DNA of 64,000 bases from contig JAGTJM010000006.1 in NCBI GenBank assembly GCA_020747015.1, positions 744,001-808,000 on the forward strand, given 5' to 3'. How positions within the stretch are numbered: position 1 is the first letter of the stretch; each line of letters begins with the position of its first letter. Below the pieces are notes generated by a model. That model was given only the letters and a program-made list of their open reading frames with translations, was not told the DNA's origin and did no database searches. Below, piece by piece: positions 11,279-23,700 of the stretch. The DNA comes from Pyrenochaeta sp. MPI-SDFR-AT-0127. Its lineage: Eukaryota > Ascomycota > Dothideomycetes > Pleosporales > Cucurbitariaceae. The position numbers and the translations under genes are program-made.

Positions 11279-13558
11279 ATGCTGCATTCTAATCCCTTAA
11301 AGGTGCTCTTCGCAGCATTTCTCTTTGAAACTGCGAATGCTATCAATGCTTGCCCAGGTGCCGATACCGTCTTCACTGGCACTGCAGGTATTCGTTACCG
11401 CGTCTGCCCAGACACTGACCTCACGGGAGGCTCGCAATCGGTAACGCCAAATGTTGCCTCTGTCACAGCATGCGCGCAGTTATGCGACCAAGCCATGAAC
11501 TGCTTCAAAGCAGTATATGACACACAAACCCGAGACTGCCATTTCAAGGAATTCGCGGGCTTGAATTGGGTGCCCAATGCTCGGTTCGACGTTATTCAAG
11601 CAGAGCAGATCAACATTGCCCGTTGTCCTTATGCCGAAACGACATATACTGTCAACAGCGTATGTCTCTTTCCTCGTTAATACTTCTGCAAAAGTCGAGA
11701 ATATTCTAACGCAAATGATTGCAGAAAACGTACAAGATATGCCGAGATACGGATCTGCGAGGTGCAACAGCACAAATTCTCGATGGTGTAACGTCGCTAA
11801 ACGACTGCGCGCAGCGCTGCTCTGCTTCGGCAACTTGCGTACAAGCCGTGTTTGACGCGACGGCTTCAGTGTGCCATCTCAAAGCCGATGCGAAGACTAA
11901 CACGCTCATCTGGTCAACTGATAAGCGTTTTGACGTTATTCGCCAGGACATTGCTGCAGCTCCGGCTACCAATGGCGCATGGTCTGATCTAATTCGTCTC
12001 CCAGTCATCCCAGTAGCGGCATACGTTGTTCCCCAGTACCCTTCTGCGCAAAGATTGCTGGTCTTTTCGAGTTGGGGCACCGATTCTTTTGGTGGTGAAG
12101 GTGGACGCACGCAGTTCGCAGACTACAATTTCAACACGTAAGTTGTACATTACACGTACACCGAAATTCAGGCTGATGGTTGTATAGTGGCGCGGTCTCA
12201 GCTCGCACTGTGAGCAATACGCAGCATGACATGTTCTGTCCTGCTATTAGCAGTCTTCAAGATGGACGCATCCTCATTCAGGGTGGTTCTGATGCAGCTG
12301 TCACCAGCTTCTACAGTAAGTGCCTCTGCGCAAAATTGCGAATGAGACATACATTGACATTATATTTCTTTTTTTCGCAGACCCAGCCACAAATGCATTT
12401 ACTCGGGGACCAAACATGAAAATGGCTCGTGGCTACCAAGTCTCTGTGACTCTATCCAACAACAAAATCTTCACAATTGGAGGCGCATACTCTGGCCCCC
12501 GCCAAGGCAAGGACGGCGAACTCTACGATCCTGTCACCAATACATGGACTGCTCTTCCCAACGCGAGGGTGGTGCCCATGTTGACCACTGACGCAGAGGG
12601 CATCTGGCGCGAGGACAACCACGCCTGGCTATTTGCCTGGAAGAGCGGCTCCGTATTCCAAGCCGGCCCCAGCAAAGCGATGAACTGGTACGGCACAGCT
12701 GGCACGGGCTCGCAAACCGCTGCAGGAACCCGCGATCCAATCAGCGACTCCATGTGCGGCGTCTTCGTCATGTATGAGCCCGGCAAAATCCTTAGCGCAG
12801 GGGGCTCGCAGGATTACACAAATTCAGACGCTAATGCGCGAGCTCACATCACTACCATCAATAACCCCAACACCAATGCTGTGGTCGAGCGTGTCCCTGA
12901 TATGGCGTACCCTCGTGGCTTTGCCAATGCCGTTGTCTTGCCCGACGGCACTGTTCTCGTCACGGGTGGACAACCACGATCCCTCGTGTTCACAGACGAC
13001 AACGGCATCCTATGGGCCGAGCTGTTCAACCCAGCGACCAAGACATGGAAGACACTTGCCGCGGAAGCCGTACCGCGAAACTACCACTCTGTCAGCATTT
13101 TGCTCGCCGACGGACGCGTCTTCAGCGGCGGCGGCGGACTCTGTTATATTGGCCAAGTGGGCGGCAGCTCAGTCAATTGCAACAAACTGGTCGACCATCC
13201 CGATGGGCAGATCTTTTCGCCCCCGTATCTGTTCAAGGCGGACGGCACGGCGGCGGCGCGACCCACTATTTCCTCGCTCGGCGCGACGACCGTCAAGGTG
13301 GGCGCTAGGCTTACCATTCGTATGTCTGCGTCGGCTACTGGTCTCAAGTTTGTGCTGGTTCGTATCGGAAGTGTAACGCACTCTGTAAATAGCGATCAGA
13401 GACGCATCCCACTTACGAGCGTTACTGGCAGTGGGACTAGCTACACTGCTACACTACCAAGTGACAGCGGTATTCTCATTCCGGGCGCTTATTACTTGTT
13501 CGTCCTTTCTTCCACCGGAGTGCCTAGTGTGGCGCGTACGGTGCAGGTTACTTTGTAG
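11279..13558 (+). CDS. Secreted copper-radical oxidase (galactose-oxidase-like, AA5_2) with two PAN-like domains
   Basis: Four exons: 11279-11659, 11725-12137, 12188-12315 and 12381-13558, giving 699 residues. Order: signal peptide (LKVLFAAFLFETANA), two Cys-rich PAN/Apple-like modules (about 24-125 and 128-185), seven-bladed kelch propeller, C-terminal Ig-like DUF1929 domain. The Cu site is complete by comparison with galactose oxidase: Cys282 in FCPAIS and Tyr326 in RGYQ (the thioether pair), Tyr542-His543 in RNYHS, and His641 in THSVNSDQRR. The second-shell Trp of galactose oxidase is replaced by Tyr344 (GGAYSG), while the sugar-contacting Arg (Arg425) and Gln (Gln505) are kept. The enzyme oxidises a primary alcohol to an aldehyde and makes H2O2 outside the cell. 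Tyr in place of Trp and a PAN module also occur in aryl-alcohol-oxidising relatives, so the preferred substrate may not be galactose. Confidence 0.93.
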
Positions 13559-13735
13559 AAAGCTATTTCTTAGGCAATAATAAGGAGTCCAGGAGCTGGA
13601 AATGTGGAACCTATCGTTGAATATGAATGTATAATATCAAAATCTTTAAATTCTATGCCAATTCAACCCATTTTTCGCCTTTTTCGAATGCGCCGTGATA
13701 TAAGTTGCAATGAACCACCCCGTGATCTAGTGGGT

Positions 13736-16700
13736 TTAACCCACCCACCGTCTAGCACTCTTGAACATCCTCGACCACGGTCCTAGTTCTCCCCACTCTT
13801 CCATCTTATCTTTAGGAATATAACTGCCCACTTCCCTCAGGATTGTGCGTTCAGGATGTGGCATAAGAGCCAGAACCCTTCCATCCGTACTCCTGACACC
13901 CGTGATACCCATTGGTGAGCCGTTGGGGTTATAAGGGTATGTCTCGGTCGGCTTGCCGTAGTTGTCCACATAGCGCAGCGAGACCAAGTTCTCATTGTAC
14001 AAGGTTTGTGGTGTCGATGAGGACGTGGATGATGTAGAGAAGTGTGCGCGGCCTTCACCGTGGGCGGTCACGATAGGAAGTTTCGACCCCGCCATGCCGT
14101 GGAGAAAGACTGAGGGTGGGGTGCTGGAGTTTTCTGGTTCAAGAACTTCTACCATACAGACTCGTGCTTCATACTGCTCGCTTGCGTTCCTTTCGAAAGA
14201 CGGCCAAGCGTTCGCCCCAGGAATCAACTCCTTCAATTTCGACATGAATTGACAGCCATTGCAAACACCAAGAGCAAACGTGTCGGGGCGCCCAAAGAAG
14301 GTTTGGAATTCTTTGCGAGTATTAGGATGCAGTAGGACAGACTTTGCCCATCCTTGACCTGCGCCAAGAACGTCTCCATATGAGAAGCCTCCACAGGCTG
14401 CTAGGCCGACAAAGCCAGCGAGGGATACGCGCTCCGAGATGATGTCGGTCATATGGACATCTATAGCTGAGAAGCCAGCCATATGGAAGGCAAACGCCAT
14501 TTCGGCTTGGCCGTTGACGCCCTCCTCTCTCAAGATTGCCACTCTCGGCTTGGAGGTGAAAGCTGAGGAAATGGTGGCTTTGAAGGGGAGAATGTTCTCA
14601 GCGGGCTTGTAGGTGAGGTTGTAGGATAAGCCAGGATCTTTATTGTCGAGAATGTTTTCGAATTCGGCGTCGGCACAGGCCGGGTTGTCGCGGATTTTCT
14701 GCATGCGGTATGATGTTTCTGCCCAGCGTTGTTGCAGCTTTTGTCGAATGTCACGGTATATGACCTTAGAACCAACGGCGAAGGAGATGTCTTGTTTCGA
14801 AGCTTCAGGCACGCGACCAATCTTCCTAATCATGCCTGGTGGCGGGCCGCATGTGGCGAAGCAGCGATTGAAGGCGACTTCGTCCTTCTTCCGGACCTGG
14901 AAGACGGCGCCCAGTTCTTCGTTGAACAGGGCCTCAAGAACGTCCTTGGGCTCGCCTGATTTAGTTACGCCGTCGAGCATGATCTCCAGGCCACATCTTC
15001 CGGCGAACATCATCTCGACAAGCGTAGTGAAGAGCCCGCCATCTGAACGATCGTGATAGGCGAGTACAATGCCAGATTCATGCAACTGCTCAACGGCGTC
15101 AAAGTAATCCTTGAGATCATCGGCATCGTAGACATCAGGTGCTTCATCTCCCACCTGGCCAAAGGTTTGTGCCAATGCGGAACCACCAAGATGCTTCTTG
15201 CCGGCTGCAAGATCGACAAACATCAAGATGGTCTCTCCAACATCCTCCAAGCGCTCCAGAGCAGGAGTCCAAGTCCGGTCGATGCGGTCCACAGGGGCAA
15301 ACGCGGTGATGACGAGTGACATGGGGGCGGTGACTTCTTTTGCTTCGCCGTTGTCTGACCACTTCATTTTCATGCTCATCGAATCTTTTCCAACTGGAAT
15401 TGATATGCCCAGTCGTGGGCAGAGATCCATACCAATAGCTTCAACAGCCTCGTACAGAGCGGCACCCTCGCCCGGGTGGCTGCTGGCCGACATCCAGTTT
15501 GCCGACAGCCGGACCCTGGAGAGCCTATCGAAAAGACTTGCCGCAGCAAGATTCATAAGAGACTCTGCAACCGCCATCCTAGCGGATGCTGCCGGTGAGA
15601 TGAGAGCGAGTGTAGGCTTCTCGCCCATGGCCATGGCCTCTCCAGTCCTGACTCCAGCCAACAATGATGTAGCTGTCACCGACACATCAGCGACAGGAAC
15701 CTGCCACTTGCCGACCATCTGGTCTCGAACAGTGAGGCCACCAACGGTACGATCACCAATCGTGATGAGAAATGACTTGGACCCGACAGAAGGAAGTGTA
15801 AGCACTCGATCTACAGCTTCTGCGATGAGACCATCTTTGGGCGTATCCGGGATATACATTGACAAGCTGCTGTCAAAAGCCGGCAATCTGAGCTTGCGGG
15901 ACTCAACAATGCGAGACATTTTTGGTGGTTTCCCAAATAGTGTTTCCATGGGGAGGTCAATTGGGGTGGGGTTCTCTTTCGAATCCCTATCTTTCACAAC
16001 GAGGCGCTGCTCATCGGTCGCAACACCAACCACCGAAAAACCGCAGCGTTCTCGGTAGCAGATGCGCTTGAACAGATCTAGCTGATCGGGACCGACGGCC
16101 AATACATACCGTTCCTGAGCCTCGCAACACCAGATTTGCAAAGGACTCATACCCTTATCTGCATTGTCCACCTCGCGCAATTCGAAGATGGCACCCAGTC
16201 CAGAATCATGGACAAGCTCCGGCAGAGCGTTGGAGAGACCGCCTGCACCGACATCGTGGATGAATAGAATGGGATTCTTGTCGCCCATGGAGCGACATGT
16301 ATCAATGACTTCTTGTGCACGCCTCTGGACCTCTGGGTTGCCTCGTTGCACGCTAGCAAAATCAAGGTCGACTTTGCCTTCACCGGACTGTATACTAGAT
16401 GCAGCACCTCCTCCAAGTCCTATGAGCATGGCAGGCCCACCAATGACTAGTAGATGCGAGCCAGCTGGTACAATATCTGGATCTTTGAGTGCATGTTGTG
16501 GCCTGACTGTGCCCACGCCACCCGCCAGCATGATGGGCTTGTGATAGCCTCGAATCTCCGACTCTTTCTCATTGGTAAAGACACGCATGAGCATGGTTCT
16601 GAAGTAGCCCGTGGTACAAGGGCGGCCAAATTCATTATTGAACTGGGCGCTGCCAATGGGGGCCTCGAGCATGATGTCCTGACTGCTGGCAATATGGGAT

Positions 16701-17839
16701 GGCTTCCCAACGTCGCGCAACTCCCATGGCCGTTCGAAGCCGTCAATCAGGAGATCAGACACGGTGAAGCCTGCCAGGCCAGCCTTTGGCTTTGAGCCAC
16801 GTCCTACAGCACCTTCGTCCCTGATCTCGCCGCCAGAGCCGGTGGCAGCACCAGGAAATGGCGACACGGCGGTTGGATGGTTATGTGTCTCGACCTTGCA
16901 GAGGATGTGGACTGTCTCCTTGGTGCCATGCCACTCGCCGGTGAGGTTGTTGGGCGCCCAGAAGCTGGCCTCCTCGCCCTGCAAGACGGCAGCATTGTCG
17001 CTGTAGGCGCTGACCACATGCTGGGGATGCTTCTGGTGGGTGTTGCGGATCATGCCGAACAGCGAGTACGACTTGTGCATGCCATCCACGGTGAAGTCGG
17101 CATTGAACTGCTTGTGCCTGCAGTGCTCCGAGTTGACCTGGGCAAACATGAACAGCTCGACATCGACAGGGCCCCTCTTCAGTTCCTGTGTGTATGCTTC
17201 GACGAGGTATTCGATTTCCGACTTGTCCATGGCCAGGCCCAGCTCCCTGTTTGCGTGTTCCAGGGCCGCATGGGCGCTGCTGTACTCGTCAAAGCTGATG
17301 GTGGTAGCCTGAGCAGGCTCGCTCTCGCCAAAGATGGCGTTGAGGTTGGGCGCCTGGCGGCTTATGGTCTGGGTCATGCGGTCGTGGAGGAAGTCGCGAT
17401 GGGGAATGTCGTCCGCGTCGAGGGTGCGGTCGAAGGTGGCTGCGATGACCATGCCGCGCTCGATGCGTTTCACGGCGTGCTCGAGAGTGCAGGTGCGGGC
17501 AATCATGGACGCCAGCGAGCTCCATGGCGATATGGTGCCTGCGCGGGGGGAGATGTAGAAGAGGACAGTGGTGTCGTCTCTGGGTTCGCCGCCGCGGTGG
17601 ACAGCGTCGAGGAGCGTCTGCGAGAGCTTGTCTCGGGCATCTGGGTATTCGCCGTAGTGCAGGATCTGCTGCAGCGTCTTCAATTCCTCTGCAGTGAGTT
17701 CTTTGAGAGGGTTGACAAAGTGCAGCCATATGGAGCGGACTTCAGTTGCCCCAATCTCTTGTGCCAGTCGCTGCAGGCGGAAGTCAGAGTGGGCAGAGGC
17801 GCCTGGCAGGATCAGATAGGGGTCCTCGGTGGACGCCAT
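13736..17839 (-). CDS. ADE6: Phosphoribosylformylglycinamidine (FGAM) synthase
   Basis: Single exon, 1,367 residues from the ATG at 17839, close to the usual eukaryotic size. It converts FGAR to FGAM with glutamine and ATP, the fourth step of de novo purine synthesis, in the cytosol. Order: N-terminal PurS-like/linker region, two AIR-synthase-like ATP domains (for example VETHNHPTAVSPFPGAATGSGGEIRDE and GVGTVRPQHA; the second half has PVGKDSMSMK), and a C-terminal class I glutamine amidotransferase. The amidotransferase triad is visible: Cys1193 in GVCNGCQF, and His1328 and Glu1330 in MPHPER. The frame stays open upstream to 18046, but the added part is basic and unlike the family, so the ATG giving MASTEDPYLILPG is preferred. 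It lies tail to tail with the oxidase gene. Confidence 0.96.
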   Translation of the reverse strand: MASTEDPYLILPGASAHSDFRLQRLAQEIGATEVRSIWLHFVNPLKELTAEELKTLQQILHYGEYPDARDKLSQTLLDAVHRGGEPRDDTTVLFYISPRAGTISPWSSLASMIARTCTLEHAVKRIERGMVIAATFDRTLDADDIPHRDFLHDRMTQTISRQAPNLNAIFGESEPAQATTISFDEYSSAHAALEHANRELGLAMDKSEIEYLVEAYTQELKRGPVDVELFMFAQVNSEHCRHKQFNADFTVDGMHKSYSLFGMIRNTHQKHPQHVVSAYSDNAAVLQGEEASFWAPNNLTGEWHGTKETVHILCKVETHNHPTAVSPFPGAATGSGGEIRDEGAVGRGSKPKAGLAGFTVSDLLIDGFERPWELRDVGKPSHIASSQDIMLEAPIGSAQFNNEFGRPCTTGYFRTMLMRVFTNEKESEIRGYHKPIMLAGGVGTVRPQHALKDPDIVPAGSHLLVIGGPAMLIGLGGGAASSIQSGEGKVDLDFASVQRGNPEVQRRAQEVIDTCRSMGDKNPILFIHDVGAGGLSNALPELVHDSGLGAIFELREVDNADKGMSPLQIWCCEAQERYVLAVGPDQLDLFKRICYRERCGFSVVGVATDEQRLVVKDRDSKENPTPIDLPMETLFGKPPKMSRIVESRKLRLPAFDSSLSMYIPDTPKDGLIAEAVDRVLTLPSVGSKSFLITIGDRTVGGLTVRDQMVGKWQVPVADVSVTATSLLAGVRTGEAMAMGEKPTLALISPAASARMAVAESLMNLAAASLFDRLSRVRLSANWMSASSHPGEGAALYEAVEAIGMDLCPRLGISIPVGKDSMSMKMKWSDNGEAKEVTAPMSLVITAFAPVDRIDRTWTPALERLEDVGETILMFVDLAAGKKHLGGSALAQTFGQVGDEAPDVYDADDLKDYFDAVEQLHESGIVLAYHDRSDGGLFTTLVEMMFAGRCGLEIMLDGVTKSGEPKDVLEALFNEELGAVFQVRKKDEVAFNRCFATCGPPPGMIRKIGRVPEASKQDISFAVGSKVIYRDIRQKLQQRWAETSYRMQKIRDNPACADAEFENILDNKDPGLSYNLTYKPAENILPFKATISSAFTSKPRVAILREEGVNGQAEMAFAFHMAGFSAIDVHMTDIISERVSLAGFVGLAACGGFSYGDVLGAGQGWAKSVLLHPNTRKEFQTFFGRPDTFALGVCNGCQFMSKLKELIPGANAWPSFERNASEQYEARVCMVEVLEPENSSTPPSVFLHGMAGSKLPIVTAHGEGRAHFSTSSTSSSTPQTLYNENLVSLRYVDNYGKPTETYPYNPNGSPMGITGVRSTDGRVLALMPHPERTILREVGSYIPKDKMEEWGELGPWSRMFKSARRWVG

Positions 17840-18221
17840 GGTGGGCGACGCGTGATTGAGTGCGAGTCTTGTGCCTTGGGGATGTCCGAAGACGAGGGCG
17901 GTGGTGAGGCGCGTTGACGCATCATGGCGGGGGTGAATTGGTCTTGACAAAATTTTAGTGGGGTTGCGTTTGGGAGGGGCACTCATCATTCGACTACAGC
18001 CCGCCACCCTGACCTCATGCACAGCTAGACTTTTTTTTCTCTTCACTGGAATGCACTCGGCGGATTGCTTGATCGAGCTGATGAGATCTCAATTCATGTC
18101 ATTTCATTTCATTCAAATTTCAACTGGCATTTGCTATGAGATGCGCCATATAAAGGAACCCAGTCTGCTGCACGCTCAACGCACAGAAGCGACCATGCCT
18201 TGCGCCATCCATTAAATGCAA

Positions 18222-20139
18222 TCAGAAATGCGGCGTGTTCAATGCCATGACGCACAGAAGTCCAGCAATAAGACCCGACACGGGCAGCGTAATCACCCAG
18301 CCCATGAAGATGAAGCCCAGCTGCTTCCAGTTGACCGCCTTGACATCGTAGTTCATCAGGGCAGTCCCAATCAAGGCACCCGTCAAGCACTGCGTCGTCG
18401 ACACTGGAAGACCCAGGCGCGATGCGAGCAGCACTGTCACGGCAGCACCCAGCTCCGTGGCGAAGCCTCGAGTAGGGCTCATCTGCGTGATCTTGTTGCC
18501 GAGCGCGCGCATAATGTGGTAGCCGTAGAACCAGAACCCAAGACCAAGCAACAGGCCGGCGACGACAAGCATCCATACGGGCGTGCCAGACTCGGTCGCC
18601 ACTCTGCCCTCCTTCCACGTCTGGTATACAGCCGACCACGGCCCAACTGCGTTGGCCACATCATTGGAACCGTGAGCAATCGACATCATCATGGCCGAGA
18701 TGACTTGGCAGTACGTCCACATGTGTTCAACCCGGTCGTCGTAGCGGTTGGCGCGTGCATGGATATCTCGCAGTTTGTTGCTATCGTGCGTAATAACATC
18801 GCGCGTGACACCTGCCCATGGTTAGCCTCGACGTCTGTGCAGCCTCACTCAACCCTGTACTAACCTTGCAGTAGGCCAAATTTGAGATATCCCCAGTACT
18901 TCTGCGGGTTGACCCACGACAGACCTTGCACTGGAGCAATGAAACGCTCATATGGCTCGGGCTTGCGCCTGCGCGATAGTTGTGGAACGTTGGCCTCTAG
19001 CGCTTTTGCCTTCGCTGATTCCGACGAGCCATCACCAGTCACATCAGGCTTGTGGTTCTTCTCATCAACGCTGCTTTCAATGGCAGCTTCTTCGTCTTCT
19101 GCCGCACCAGGTTTGCGTTGTCGCAGCTCTTGGCCCTTGGCTCGCACCTCGCCGTATGCATCCGCGTAGTAGTTTGTGACATAGTCTCCATCTTGCTTGC
19201 CGGGGAAGTAAAGCGGGGGGTTCTCCCGAAGGAGGAGTGGCCCAAGAGGAACGTGCCAGATGCGGAGACGAGCGTCCTTGTTGACCAGCTTTTGCTTCAA
19301 GAACGGTATGAAGAAAACGTACGAGATGAGGAGCACCCCGAAGAAGACGCCGAGGATGATACCAGCGGCTTTACCAGCTCCAAACTCCTCGAGGGACGGT
19401 GCCGTGGGAGCTTCCACAACAATAAACAAAGCGAGAATCGCAGCCGTGGTAGCAAAGTACAACGGGATGAGTTGCATTCCACTCTTGAACGAGTCTTTCC
19501 GCTCCAGGACGGCGTACTTGACGGTACCGAAAATGATGGCGCTAAAGGCACAGGCGATCAAAGGAGCAACCACCCACGACGCCGCAACCTGGGAGACGGA
19601 TCCAGATTCCCATCCCCACGTGACACCAGCTTCAGTTGCAAAGCCAACACCGATCAGAGCGCCGACAATGGTCTGCGTAGTTGAAACGGGCATGCCCATG
19701 CGCTAACAGACGACGTCAGTATGCACCTAGTGCGTTCGTATCGAAGAGACGTACTGTAGCGAACATGAGCCAAGTTGCACTTCCAACCTCGGCACACCCC
19801 ATAGCAAGCATCAAAGTGCCTGGGTTGGCAGCTGCCTGAAAACGGTCGATATTGATGATCCCGTTCTTGATAGTATCGGTAACTCGGGCTCCAAGGGCGA
19901 CAGCTCCCGTGAACTCGGTGATCATAGCCAGAAAACCAACTTGCGGCATCGTCAACGTCTGGGCAGCCACCGAAGCTTCGACATGTCAGCATTCCCTCGT
20001 CTTCTACCCCTCTACGATCGAACATACTGGCATACGAGTTGGACACATCGTTGGCTCCGTTACCAAACGCTGAAAAGATGAACGCAATCGTGGTAAGCGC
20101 AAGGATCCATTCATATCTTGCGGTGATTGGAGGCGCCAT
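18222..20139 (-). CDS. PHO89: Na+/phosphate (PiT family) transporter, PHO89-like
   Basis: Four exons on the minus strand: 20028-20139, 19755-19975, 18865-19702 and 18222-18811, with introns of 52, 52 and 53 bp; 586 residues, matching the family. It imports inorganic phosphate, usually with Na+, at the plasma membrane. The inverted PiT repeat is seen twice: GNGANDVSNSYATS near the N terminus and HGSNDVANAVGPW in the C-terminal half. Each is followed by a conserved MPVSTTQ/LPVSTTQ segment (GMPVSTTQTIVGALIG and GLPVSTTQCLTGALIG). A large hydrophilic loop (residues about 240-370) separates the two halves, as expected. Regulation by phosphate starvation is likely: the upstream region has a TATA box and a CACGTG word. 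Confidence 0.94.
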
Positions 20140-20229
20140 CTTGAATCAAAATTTGAATTCAAGGCGGTTGAGCAAATGGAGGTTGAGTCTCTACTTGGGG
20201 GTTCGATTTTCCACCTGGACCAACTTCCA

Positions 20230-20237
20230 TATTTATA
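20230..20237 (-). promoter_or_regulatory. TATA box of the phosphate transporter
   Basis: On the minus strand this reads TATAAATA, about 90 bp upstream of the ATG at 20139. Confidence 0.45.
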
Positions 20238-20750
20238 CAGGCACGCGACCACTTGCCACATTCTTTCCTCGATTACACCAGTGCAACATTCGCGACGTGG
20301 GTCCCCAACATGGCGACCAGCCAAGCGAGCAATACCCGTGTCCGAAGTTGCAGCAGCCTTGTGTGGTTGGTTCCCTTAAACCCAATCTACCCACTCACAC
20401 AATGCTCCGCCGAGAGACTTGGCAAGCCAAGCGAAAAAACCTCCGCCAAGGGCTCTCCGCCCACCTTAGCCTGCCTTGGGATCTCCACCGGAGGAATTGA
20501 TGCGTGCTCGTCACTGACCAATCAAAGTGGGCATTGCTGTCACGCCGCTGGTTGAATGGTCCTGAGACATCCAAGGTTTTGTACGCCTTTACAACGAGGA
20601 CATGTCGGGTAACGCTTTTGCACATGGCTGCATCGAATGGCTTCGACCTGCCACCGACGTCAAAAGCCCAACGAGGAGCTTTCTCCGCCGCCGGTTTCCC
20701 CCGTTCGTTCATACTCTCATCTCGCGGGCATTGAAGGCTCAAGGCTGCAT

Positions 20751-20756
20751 CACGTG
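20751..20756. promoter_or_regulatory. CACGTG E-box upstream of the phosphate transporter
   Basis: A palindromic CACGTG lies about 610 bp upstream of the PHO89-like ATG. CACGTG is the core bound by Pho4 in yeast and by NUC-1 in Neurospora, the regulators of phosphate-starvation genes. A single hexamer is weak evidence, but the gene it precedes makes it credible. Confidence 0.3.
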
Positions 20757-23700
20757 CTTCGTGGGACGACGCGTTGCCGCCCGGTCCTTAGCTTTGCGAT
20801 CATCTCTTCGCTGGCCTTGAAATTGGTCATGAGCTGCGTGGCCCCTTGCGAAATTACGAAGCTTTCTATGGCCTGCAAGACCTCTTGGGTAGCATTAGCA
20901 TTGCATCAAGCCAGTGCTCAGGCGCCAACAATCGAGTGTCAAGATCTACCTGACAATTGTACATGGCATCAGTGGCTGAAACAAGACTTCAATGCCTGCC
21001 ACGGGAAGTAGCGAACGGCAGCTTGTGAGCGAGATGCGGCCTACAGAAACCCATCTTGGCACCGTTTTGGTTTGCCTGAGTCGTGATGCCTATTGTTTCC
21101 AACAGCATCGGAAGAGTCGCAGCACCCCATCAAACCTGATCGACAATGTAACATGACAGTAAAGGGCCCTTTTCGGTTGCTTGGACGTTTTGACTACCCC
21201 GACAGTGCCAACATCGAGGTGATGCTTGGCCTACTTTGGGACGAGTAAGTTCGCTGGGCAAGGCTGCCGCGAGTTTCGCTGCTCTTGTGGGTATGGATCT
21301 CCTTGTACCCGCTGTCACTTAGCCATGTGTGCATCCACTTCACTTCAGCTTGGGGCTATCAATTCGATGCAGTCGATGGATACCACGTAATCTCGCAGCC
21401 TTGTTTCTGCGGGATTTACTCCTCAATGTCTCATTTGAACTCATTGATAACGGCCCGCCAGAAACCCGTACACAACACGTTGTCTTGACTTCTCCGAGGA
21501 AACATCGAGATGAAATTGACTGTTGTATCTGTTTGTCTTCGCATCTAACCCCTCCTTCTTGGAAAGTCACCATGATGCTCCTTAATTTGCAACCATAATC
21601 TACCAACATGACCATATTTGGTCTGTTGCAATTCTTAATGGACCGTTCATGTGAAGTCTAGATTTCGAATTTTCGCAATTCCCCAAAGGTCTCTGTTGCT
21701 CACCACTATTCTGTGGCCCTCATAATTGCCCAGACAGTTTCGGCCTTTCTTATTCTTTCATGTCTTACTTTTCGTCACAGCCGCCTGCCTCTACCTCATC
21801 ACACCGCCATGCAAAACAAGCACTTGGTGCCCAAGCGCAAGAAAGACGCAAAGTGGGCTCACTGTCTTTCCCCTTCGCTACACCTGCCCAACCATGGCGT
21901 GATTTCTTCAATCTGTCTATCTTGGAAACATCACATAGATTTATTTTGCGTGCTTTGTTTCCAGGGAAAACCCTTCCTCAAAATACATGGGAGAAAGTGG
22001 GTGGCGCCGAAAAAGTCTATTCTCCAGCATCCCCCCTTGGTTTACCCTCCCGCCCCCATCAGAAAGCCTCGATCATCGAGCTCGACTTACTAGTAGTCGT
22101 CGTGTTTCACACACGGCAATATACCGTCCCTTCTCGGCATATTCTACCAAGCGTCTCACACACCACATTCCAAGAGCCGCAGCCGTTTCGAACAAAAACC
22201 GCGTTCTTCTGTTTTCGGTCCGACTCTGCAACGCATTAGTACATACCTGTGACGAGACCTAAGATCTTCGTTCGCGAATTGGTCTTCCCCCCCATGGGGA
22301 AACTGTGCACACTACCACCTTCCGCTTCCATCTGCCAATGCGAGTTTCGACACGCTTGGCCCCAATTGCTTCTCAGAGGTATCTCGTTGGGATTTGACGT
22401 GGACGCGACAGCTCTGACGCGTGTCAGAGGCTGAGGGGATCGACGGGTGCTGCCGTTTCACATCGCTTCCGAATGATGTAACGTTTTTTGGTGGTGCCCT
22501 CTGATCATCCCCAATCGGCCACTGCGTCTACGTGTACTTGCTTGATGGGGTCGGTGGCGTCTGGTAGCTCCATCCTCTATTTTGGTATCTATCTGCAGCG
22601 AATGCTCTTCGCAAAGGCTCTTTTTGGCTTCCCTAGTCGTTCCTCATTCAGCTCCTTGCTCAGATCTTAATGGCCGCATTATTGCAGAGCATGTCGCGTT
22701 GCTCTACGTACTCTACCCAAGGAGCAGCAAATGCCCGCCCAAAAGCCCAAAAGTTGGGGTTTTCCACTAAAGTTTCGCACCTCTCCACAAAACACAGTTG
22801 CTTCCTCCAAAAGAACCAAACGATTTGCAAGATTTCAAGTCAATTTGTCTTACTTTGGAACCTTGCCGCGAGTCATGCCCTCTTTCTGTCGCTTCCCGCC
22901 ACCCCGCCACCCCACTTCCCTTTTCCGCAACACTAGCACCAAAAATGAAAGGTCGTCGTTGTGAGAGGAACCAAAAAAAAACCATAAACATACAACAGCG
23001 GGGATTCACTAGTCGTCACTAACTACTAACTCGCCAGTATCTTGCTTAAATAGGGCTGAGCGAACGGGGAGCCTTGTTTTCTCCTATCTGACTACTATAT
23101 CTTGCTTTATTTCTACTATGTATGGTAGGTCTTTCCCTGGATCCAAATGTTCGCCTTCACTTGTTAGGGGACTTTAGGACCAGCAACGGCTTCAATGATG
23201 ACGCACTGCGTCGCAGCTGCCTCTGAGCGCTAAGTATGGTGCTAGCCTACGAGGTGTGGTGTTTGTGTAATCTAGCCAATGAAAGGAGATTCGTAGCAAC
23301 GCGTATTTACCATGGTTAACTGCTTTCGCGCAACCACGGTATGCAATTTCTATGGATGCACTACAAAATTCAAAATCATTTGCGCATCCATGCAACCCCG
23401 AGACCTCTCTACTCCATAGTCTCAAATGTCTCCCGTTCAAACTTTTCCGCCTCTGTTCGAAGCAGCGATGCTCTACGTCGCCGTCGTAGCGTCACGCTTT
23501 GAAGCTGAGACTCTCCGTATCCGACCTTCCTTACGCTTCTTCACAGTAGGAGCAGACCCGCATCAACTCTTTAGGCAGGCTGTCATTTTCGCTCTTGCTC
23601 CGCTGCATGCCTTTATCTTAATCCCTCTGATAGACGCACTACAAGGCAGGCACAAATCCCAGCCGCGGGGTCAAAGTTTGTTTCGATATGGGAGGTGGTA

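Noticed and set aside
16877..17917. 346-codon plus-strand frame across the ADE6 gene.
   Set aside because: It is antisense to FGAM synthase, has no motif, and arises from the codon bias of the real frame.
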